Origin: Weissella confusa
GTDB lineage: Bacteria > Bacillota > Bacilli > Lactobacillales > Lactobacillaceae
Direction of reading: 5' to 3'
DNA: 64,000 nt
Assembly: GCF_004766315.1 (NCBI RefSeq)
Contig: NZ_PVSN01000003.1
Coordinates: forward strand, 1-64,000
Part shown: positions 59,127 to 64,000 of the stretch, in pieces
Numbering within the stretch: the first letter of the stretch is position 1
Layout of the letters: each line of letters begins with the position of its first letter
The notes under the pieces: generated by a model
Seen by the model: the letters and a program-made list of their open reading frames with translations, nothing else
What the model was told of the DNA's origin: nothing
The model's database searches: none
Made by a program: the position numbers and the translations under genes

Positions 59127-59768
59127 TTAGAACTTGTCAGCTGCCGTGAAACGACCGTGGATGTGAGTAGGAGCTTCCAACTCATCATACAAAGCCTTGG
59201 CCAACGTACCAGTCGTAACACGTGATTCCTCACGTGCGTTAAAGATCAAAGCATCGTCTGACTTCAAGTATGTTGGTGTTGCAGGACCTGGTATAAAGGC
59301 TTGTTGTGGAGAGATTGCCATCCAGGCGAAATCATCAACCGTTTGCAAGTACTTGTATTCGTTAGCTTGCTCGATTGCTGCTTCAATCCAAGGTGCTTGT
59401 CCACGCATCAAACCTAGACGATCAGCCATAACTGATCCATCAGGCATTTGCAAAGTTGAAGAACCAACAATGAAGACGACGATAGGGGCGTCAGTGCCAG
59501 CCAATTGGTCGTGTAGATATTCGGCGAAACGAACGTGATCACTAGCGCGAGTAAAGTTCGAAGCGACGATGATAACATCAAATTGTGTTAGGTCTTCGCG
59601 CGTCAATTCGAAGTTTTGACGTTCGAAAGAAGGGATTTCATTACCAAACATACGTGTCACCTTGCCAGCTGAACGTGTGATTGCAGTAACTTGGTGCCTG
59701 CGTTGGTAACCTTCGATAACAAAGGCAGAACCGGCCATTCCGGTTGCCCCGATAATTCCAATCTTCAT
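59127..59768 (-). CDS. NAD(P)H-binding protein (NmrA/epimerase-like)
   Basis: This 213-residue Rossmann-fold protein starts MKIGIIGATGMAGSAFVIEGYQRRHQVTAITRSAGK, an extended dinucleotide-binding motif GATGMAGS. It belongs to the short NAD(P)-binding '-like' reductases of unknown substrate, some linked to redox sensing. ATG 59768 has GGAG upstream; the frame to 59828 is not needed. Confidence 0.85.
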   Translation of the reverse strand: MKIGIIGATGMAGSAFVIEGYQRRHQVTAITRSAGKVTRMFGNEIPSFERQNFELTREDLTQFDVIIVASNFTRASDHVRFAEYLHDQLAGTDAPIVVFIVGSSTLQMPDGSVMADRLGLMRGQAPWIEAAIEQANEYKYLQTVDDFAWMAISPQQAFIPGPATPTYLKSDDALIFNAREESRVTTGTLAKALYDELEAPTHIHGRFTAADKF

Positions 59769-59917
59769 GTGCATACTCCAGTCTGTTTTTTCAAGCCTTA
59801 TAATAGTCGCTTTTATAAAAGTGGACAAATAAAAAGGGTCAAAAAAGATTTTGCTGTTAAAGTCATCTCATTGATTTATAATAATTTTTAAATACTGCAG
59901 AAGAGCACGTTTGAAAT

Positions 59918-60985
59918 ATGGCAGAAAACCAGTTGGAAATTGGCAAGCTAGTTGCTGAAAATGATTTATATCACGAATTGCTGGGTGGCCGTTTTGGCAT
60001 CGAAATCGAAGAGCATCGCGTCACGGAAGAAGGACGCTTGATCCGTCGCATATATCCGGGTACGTTAGGTCCGCGAGCCACGCATCCTTATTTGCAAACG
60101 GATTATAGCGAAACCCAATCAGAAATCGTCACTGAGCCAGCGACGTCATTTGAAATGGCGCGCGACTTGTTGCTGCAATTGCAATGGGTGTTGCGTGACC
60201 ACATGGCTGACAACGAAACGATTTGGCCATTGAGTATGCCACCACGTTTGACGCCCGACGATTTGCAATGGGTCGATGAAACGTTTGATCGACCATGGAT
60301 TAGTGAGTACCGCGATTGGTTAACAGATAAATATGGCTCAACCCATGAAATCATTACTGGCCTTCACTTGAATTACTCATTGCCAGAATCGTTGTTGCAA
60401 AAGTTATTTGAGCTTAGCGATGAAACTGACTATGTGACGTACAAAAATTGCGTCTACTTCAAATTAGCGCAAGCAATTTCGGCTAATCGTTGGTTGTTTG
60501 TGTACTTGTTTGGTGCAACGCCATTTAGTTTGAATTCGACTGATTCGCGCCTGCCAGAACTCGATCATCCGGTGCGTTCTTTGCGTACGAGTCAATTTGG
60601 GTTTGCAAACGATGCAAATATCCAGGTCGACTATGCGACGAACCTGACGGATCATTTGGCACAAATTGATCAGCACATCCAGGCTGGCGATTTGTATTCA
60701 AACCACGAGTTCTATGGTACGGTCCGTTTTAAGGGACCAGAGACAAAGGAATCGATGGCCACGGAAGGTGTGCAATACCTGGAATTGCGCATTTTGGATG
60801 CCGACCCATTTGATCCAGCGGGTATTTCTGAAAACGCGTTGAACATCATTCATTTGGTAATTATTTACTTGTTGCTCCAAGATGAGATGTATTCAGCAGA
60901 TGATTTGGTGCGCGCAAACGAATTGGCAAATGAAGTGGCGTTGCAGTCGCCTACGGATAAATTGCCTAATCAAAAGAGGCGATGA
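59918..60985 (+). CDS. gshA: Glutamate-cysteine ligase, N-terminal part (split gene)
   Basis: This is a 355-residue portion of glutamate-cysteine ligase. FGIEIEEHRVTEEGRL is the first active-site strand, QTDYSETQSEIVTEPATS follows, then GLHLNYS, KNCVYFKLAQAISANRWLFVYLFGATP and QYLELRILDADPFDPAGIS. Normal enzymes are about 490-520 residues. The gene stops at TGA 60983-60985 while the next frame holds the missing C-terminus. One base lost around CAAAAGAGGCGATG (an extra G would restore …NQKEAMTLMGE) would explain it. Alternatively the two parts are made by translational coupling at ATGA. Confidence 0.85.
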   Translation: MAENQLEIGKLVAENDLYHELLGGRFGIEIEEHRVTEEGRLIRRIYPGTLGPRATHPYLQTDYSETQSEIVTEPATSFEMARDLLLQLQWVLRDHMADNETIWPLSMPPRLTPDDLQWVDETFDRPWISEYRDWLTDKYGSTHEIITGLHLNYSLPESLLQKLFELSDETDYVTYKNCVYFKLAQAISANRWLFVYLFGATPFSLNSTDSRLPELDHPVRSLRTSQFGFANDANIQVDYATNLTDHLAQIDQHIQAGDLYSNHEFYGTVRFKGPETKESMATEGVQYLELRILDADPFDPAGISENALNIIHLVIIYLLLQDEMYSADDLVRANELANEVALQSPTDKLPNQKRR

Positions 60986-61377
60986 CCTTAATGGGCGAAG
61001 TGTCAAAGTTGGCTGATCATTTTGGGATGCGCTTTAACGATGGGCTATCCTTAATTGCAGAACGTATCTTAACGCCAAGTAAGACGCCAGCTGCTAAAAT
61101 TGTGGCCCTTGCTAAGACGCCAGATGATCTCCAAGAGTGGGCGACGAACCTTGGTAATGAGCGTCGTGACTTGTTCCACGTGAAACATGATGAACAGTTT
61201 GAAGATTTGTTTGGCCGTGGCGAATTAGCCGGCGTTGTAAGGCAGGCATATGAGTTGGGCGTGCGAGTTAAAGAACGTACTCGCGATGAAGTGACGCTGT
61301 CAGTTGGTGACCACGTCGAAGTTTTGCACGAAGCCAAGGACCTGACGGAATTGTTCCCAGAAATATTGCCGGCCTAA
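60982..61377 (+). CDS. gshA: Glutamate-cysteine ligase, C-terminal part (split gene)
   Basis: This 131-residue frame starts at ATG 60982, overlapping the previous stop by four bases with AGAGG upstream. Its helical sequence (KLADHFGMRFNDGLSLIAERILTPSKTPAAKIVALA) matches what should follow the N-terminal part; together they give about 486 residues. Whether two subunits reassemble or the gene is dead is open. An exact parS (61172-61187) lies inside. Confidence 0.7.
   Translation: MTLMGEVSKLADHFGMRFNDGLSLIAERILTPSKTPAAKIVALAKTPDDLQEWATNLGNERRDLFHVKHDEQFEDLFGRGELAGVVRQAYELGVRVKERTRDEVTLSVGDHVEVLHEAKDLTELFPEILPA
61172..61187. promoter_or_regulatory. parS site, exact consensus, inside gshA
   Basis: TGTTCCACGTGAAACA matches TGTTNCACGTGAAACA exactly. 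Confidence 0.8.
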
Positions 61378-61477
61378 TTTACTGACTAAAAGGAAGTAAA
61401 GTGTTACAATAGCTTTCGTGATATCGAGAGGACGGTCGAAACATTGGGCACTCTCGTCAAAATGAAGGAGGCAACTA

Positions 61478-61888
61478 ATGGCAAAAGAACACCCTTTTGA
61501 TTTTAAGAAGTGGGACGCCTTTTTGGCAGAAATTGAAGGCAAGGAAATTCCTTGGGTAATGGGGGCTGTCGCTGACGGACACCCACAATACGACGAACGC
61601 ATGATTGAGCTTGCTAAGGCTTTTGAGTGGTCAGATTACTTTGACCGCAACTTCGATCGTACGTTGAAGCAAAAGGGCCACCAAGAGTTGCCTGAAGAAG
61701 AAGTGGATGAAATTTCACGTACTAGCTCAGACTTCCGCGACTTGCGCGCTGTGACATCTGTTGTCATTTACGGTGAGCGTCGTTTGGAAGGTATGTGGGC
61801 AGCTATGACTGAGAAGGGTATCTTGCGTCGCTTGTTGAAGCGTTTGAACGACATGACGCCAGACGACTTCCCAGGTCCAAACTACTAA
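61478..61888 (+). CDS. Small protein of unknown function (DUF6508-like)
   Basis: This 136-residue soluble protein starts MAKEHPFDFKKWDAFLAEIEG and includes DISRTSSDFRDLRAVTSVVIYGERRLEGMWAAMTEKGILRRLLKRL-like helices (actual start of that block: ISRTSSDFRDL). I recall similar hypothetical proteins of the DUF6508 type but cannot assign a role. AAGGAGG lies upstream and a terminator follows. Confidence 0.65.
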   Translation: MAKEHPFDFKKWDAFLAEIEGKEIPWVMGAVADGHPQYDERMIELAKAFEWSDYFDRNFDRTLKQKGHQELPEEEVDEISRTSSDFRDLRAVTSVVIYGERRLEGMWAAMTEKGILRRLLKRLNDMTPDDFPGPNY

Positions 61889-61897
61889 AATCAATTA

Positions 61898-61929
61898 ACG
61901 GCTAGGCTCTATTGAACCTAGCCGTTTTT
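61898..61929 (+). terminator. Rho-independent terminator
   Basis: AACGGCTAGGCTC and GAACCTAGCCGTT form the stem, followed by TTTT. Confidence 0.85.
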
Positions 61930-61974
61930 GTTTGCGAAAAAAGAAATATTAATAGCCTTACGTTGCCGAAATCT

Positions 61975-62002
61975 TGAAAAATGAGTGAATTCTTATATAC
62001 TA
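61975..62002 (+). promoter_or_regulatory. Promoter of the amino acid permease gene
   Basis: TTGAAA (61975-61980) and TATACT (61997-62002) with 16 bases between. Confidence 0.6.
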
Positions 62003-62078
62003 GAAAGAGTGTTACAACTTTGCGACAGCTCGAATGGAAAATAAAATTAAATAAAAAGTCAGAAAGAGAGTGTTAACT

Positions 62079-63422
62079 ATGACACAGCAAGAAGCTTCTA
62101 ATCAGAAGCTAGAACGTGGGCTTTCAAGTCGCCACGTTGAGATGATTGCGCTTGGTGGAACGATCGGAACTGGGCTGTTTTTGGGTGCTGGTCACTCGAT
62201 TAGTACAGCAGGGCCAGCTATTCTGCTAATCTACATCATCACCGGATTGTTCATGTTCTGGATGATGCGCGCGTTGGGAGAATTGTTGCTTACTGATCCT
62301 GATAAGCCAACTTTTGTCGGATTCGTTGAGAAGTACCTTGGCAAAAAGGCCGGCTTCGTCATCGGTTGGACGTATTGGATTGGCTGGATTACGATTGCGA
62401 TGGCTGAGTTGACGGCCGTTGGAACTTATATGAAGTTCTGGTTCCCGTCAGTTCCAGTTTGGATTTGGGAAATCATCTTCTTGGCAGCCCTTTACGGGAT
62501 TAACATCATTGCCGTTTCAGCCTTTGGTGAAACGGAATTCTGGTTCTCAATGATTAAAATCGTGGCTATCTTAGCGATGATTGTGACTGGGATTATTATG
62601 ATTGTGATGCACACGAAGACGTCTGCCGGGGTAACGAGCCTATCAAACCTATGGCAACATGGTGTTGTGGCTCACCAAGGTCATCAAATTTTGGCAGCGT
62701 TCCAAATGATCTTCTTCGCCTTTTTGGGAATTGAGTTCGTCGGTATGACGGCTGCTGAAACAAAGGATCCGTTGAAGACGATTCCGAAGTCAATTAATTC
62801 AATTATTATCCGAATCTTGATTTTCTATGTTGGTGCATTGGTTGCCATCATGAGTATTCAACCATGGACGAATTACAACGCGAATGAATCACCATTCGTG
62901 CAAGTGTTTGCCGGTATCGGTATTTCAGCTGCGGCTGGAATCATTAACTTCGTTGTGTTGACGGCCGCCGCATCATCATTGAACAGTTCATTGTTTACAA
63001 CTGGTCGTATGCTTTTCTCATTGTCTAATGGAAAGGGTTACGCTGGTAAGTTGAACCGTCGTTACATTCCACGTAACGCCATCAACATTTCAGCGATTTT
63101 GATTGCTTTGGCAGCCGTTGTGAATGTTTTGTTCCCATCAAACGCGTTTGATTTGGTGACATCAGTTGCCTCAGCTGCCTTTGTGGTTATCTACGGCGTG
63201 CTTGTGTTTGCGCACTTGCGTTACCGTCAATCAGATGACTTCAAGAACGGTGAACAACACTTCAAGATGCCAGGAGCGCCATTTACGGATTACCTAACGA
63301 TGGCTTTCCTAGCCGGTATCTTCTTGATTTTGCTATTTACGAAGTCAACGATGCCAACGACGGTCTTGGCTATTATCTGGTTTATCATCATGATTGCCCT
63401 TAGTCGCCGAGTTAAAGATTAA
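62079..63422 (+). CDS. APC-family amino acid permease (AAT/GABA permease type)
   Basis: This 447-residue protein has twelve hydrophobic segments and the amino-acid-transporter family hallmark GLSSRHVEMIALGGTIGTGLFLGAGHSI at the start. FFAFLGIEFVGMTAAETKDPLKTIPKSINSIIIRI and ASSLNSSLFTTGRMLFSLS follow. It is a proton symporter for an amino acid that cannot be named from sequence. ATG 62079 has AAAGAGAG upstream. A terminator follows. Confidence 0.92.
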   Translation: MTQQEASNQKLERGLSSRHVEMIALGGTIGTGLFLGAGHSISTAGPAILLIYIITGLFMFWMMRALGELLLTDPDKPTFVGFVEKYLGKKAGFVIGWTYWIGWITIAMAELTAVGTYMKFWFPSVPVWIWEIIFLAALYGINIIAVSAFGETEFWFSMIKIVAILAMIVTGIIMIVMHTKTSAGVTSLSNLWQHGVVAHQGHQILAAFQMIFFAFLGIEFVGMTAAETKDPLKTIPKSINSIIIRILIFYVGALVAIMSIQPWTNYNANESPFVQVFAGIGISAAAGIINFVVLTAAASSLNSSLFTTGRMLFSLSNGKGYAGKLNRRYIPRNAINISAILIALAAVVNVLFPSNAFDLVTSVASAAFVVIYGVLVFAHLRYRQSDDFKNGEQHFKMPGAPFTDYLTMAFLAGIFLILLFTKSTMPTTVLAIIWFIIMIALSRRVKD

Positions 63423-63435
63423 AATAGTGTATGAT

Positions 63436-63469
63436 AAAGGTGGATGCAGATATGCATTCACCTTTTTTA
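63436..63469 (+). terminator. Rho-independent terminator
   Basis: AAAGGTGGATGCA and TGCATTCACCTTT form the stem, followed by TTT. Confidence 0.8.
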
Positions 63470-63495
63470 TTTGTCTAGGAAAGTGAGCGAAACAC

Positions 63496-64000
63496 ATGGC
63501 AGAAAAGTTTATTGAGCGAGACTATCAAAAGGTCCCAGCCGAAACCGACTACATTAAGCAACAATGGTACGATGTGGCCTACATGGATGGTGACCGTCAC
63601 AGCATGGATATTTACCTACCGAACGATGGCCAAGGACCATTTCCGGTCATCGTCGATATCTACGGTGGTGGCTTGATTTTTGGTGACAAGAGTTCACACA
63701 AGCTAGAACCGGCTTTGCGTATGCTGGATAAGGGCTATGCTGTCGTGAGCGTGGATTACTCATTGATTCACCAAAAGGATTTCCCATTCCAAATTTACGA
63801 GATTAAGGCTGCGCTACGTTTCTTGCGTGCTCACGCTGATGAGTATCAATTGGATATGAATCGTGTGGCGTTGATGGGTGAGTCTTCAGGGGCGCACTTG
63901 GCTGTGATGACTGGTGTCTCAGCATCAGTTGATGCGTTGCAAAATCCATTTATGGGCGATAACAACAATCAACCAGAGACGGTAAATGCCATCATCGCGA
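63496..64000 (+). CDS. Alpha/beta hydrolase (esterase/lipase, BD-FAE type), 3' end missing
   Basis: The first 168 residues are present and the frame is open at the window edge. VIVDIYGGGLIFGDKSS is the oxyanion-hole segment (YGGG in place of HGGG), VVSVDYSLIHQKDFPFQIYEIKAALRFLRAHADEY is typical of the hormone-sensitive-lipase/BD-FAE group, and MGESSGAHLAVM carries the nucleophile Ser. The acid and His lie beyond the window. Confidence 0.88.
   Translation, partial: MAEKFIERDYQKVPAETDYIKQQWYDVAYMDGDRHSMDIYLPNDGQGPFPVIVDIYGGGLIFGDKSSHKLEPALRMLDKGYAVVSVDYSLIHQKDFPFQIYEIKAALRFLRAHADEYQLDMNRVALMGESSGAHLAVMTGVSASVDALQNPFMGDNNNQPETVNAIIA

Overview
The window most resembles the chromosome of a lactic acid bacterium of the Leuconostoc/Weissella branch of Lactobacillaceae, and Weissella fits best. 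This is an inference from gene content and style: strong Shine-Dalgarno sites, AAG- and TTG-rich codon use in housekeeping genes, a LysM/Apf-type wall protein, a methionine T-box, MprF, and OpuC-type, cystine/amino-acid-type and FetAB-type ABC transporters. Several 16-bp ParB (parS) sites lie across the window. Three match the consensus exactly and four are near matches, which suggests the replication-origin side of the chromosome. I saw no rRNA, tRNA or CRISPR array.

Layout. 0-0.35 kb: tail of an IS1380-type element. 0.7-8.2 kb: a TIM-like protein, TVP38 and SLC13-type membrane proteins, a PEBP protein, a SAM-I riboswitch driving an unknown gene and a Cys-less isochorismatase relative, and an OpuC osmolyte transporter whose permease gene carries an early stop. 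8.3-10.8 kb: three tandem AT-richer predicted GTPase genes, the middle one broken. 10.8-14 kb: a Met T-box, a MetQ-like binding protein and an S9 peptidase. 14.1-22 kb: an accessory region with small unknown genes under a repeated palindromic promoter, a WYL regulator divergent from an HNH-like/membrane protein, two tandem glycine-zipper (pore-like) paralogues, and a YoeB-like toxin without a visible antitoxin. 22-31.4 kb: MarR-controlled DrrAB-type exporter, guaA, a BMP-type nucleoside-binding protein, a monofunctional transglycosylase, a frameshifted APC permease and a LysM/Apf protein. 31.5-44.2 kb: rlmD-type methyltransferase, a short UvrA paralogue, a GT-C-like membrane protein, a frameshifted EamA transporter, an Mbeg1-like hydrolase, DedA, NUDIX, and a MarR-ABC exporter unit. 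44.3-51.6 kb: aldo/keto reductase, TetR, FetAB, and an amino-acid ABC system controlled by a short leader peptide with a Cys codon and an attenuator. 51.6-64 kb: an odd strand-skewed spacer, menA, mprF, AI-2E-type permease, HxlR with its divergent SnoaL-like target, a split gshA, an amino-acid permease and a truncated esterase.

The strongest candidates for undescribed biology are four. (1) The WYL/HNH-like/glycine-zipper island, possibly linked to the GTPase trio. (2) A three-promoter mini-regulon defined by the palindrome CGACA-N5-TGTCG at a fixed 21-nt distance from the -10 box. (3) The leader-peptide attenuator of the amino-acid transporter. (4) The SAM-I riboswitch on an unknown gene. Seven genes carry an in-frame stop or frameshift, an unusually high load for 64 kb. 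It reflects either real gene decay or assembly error.
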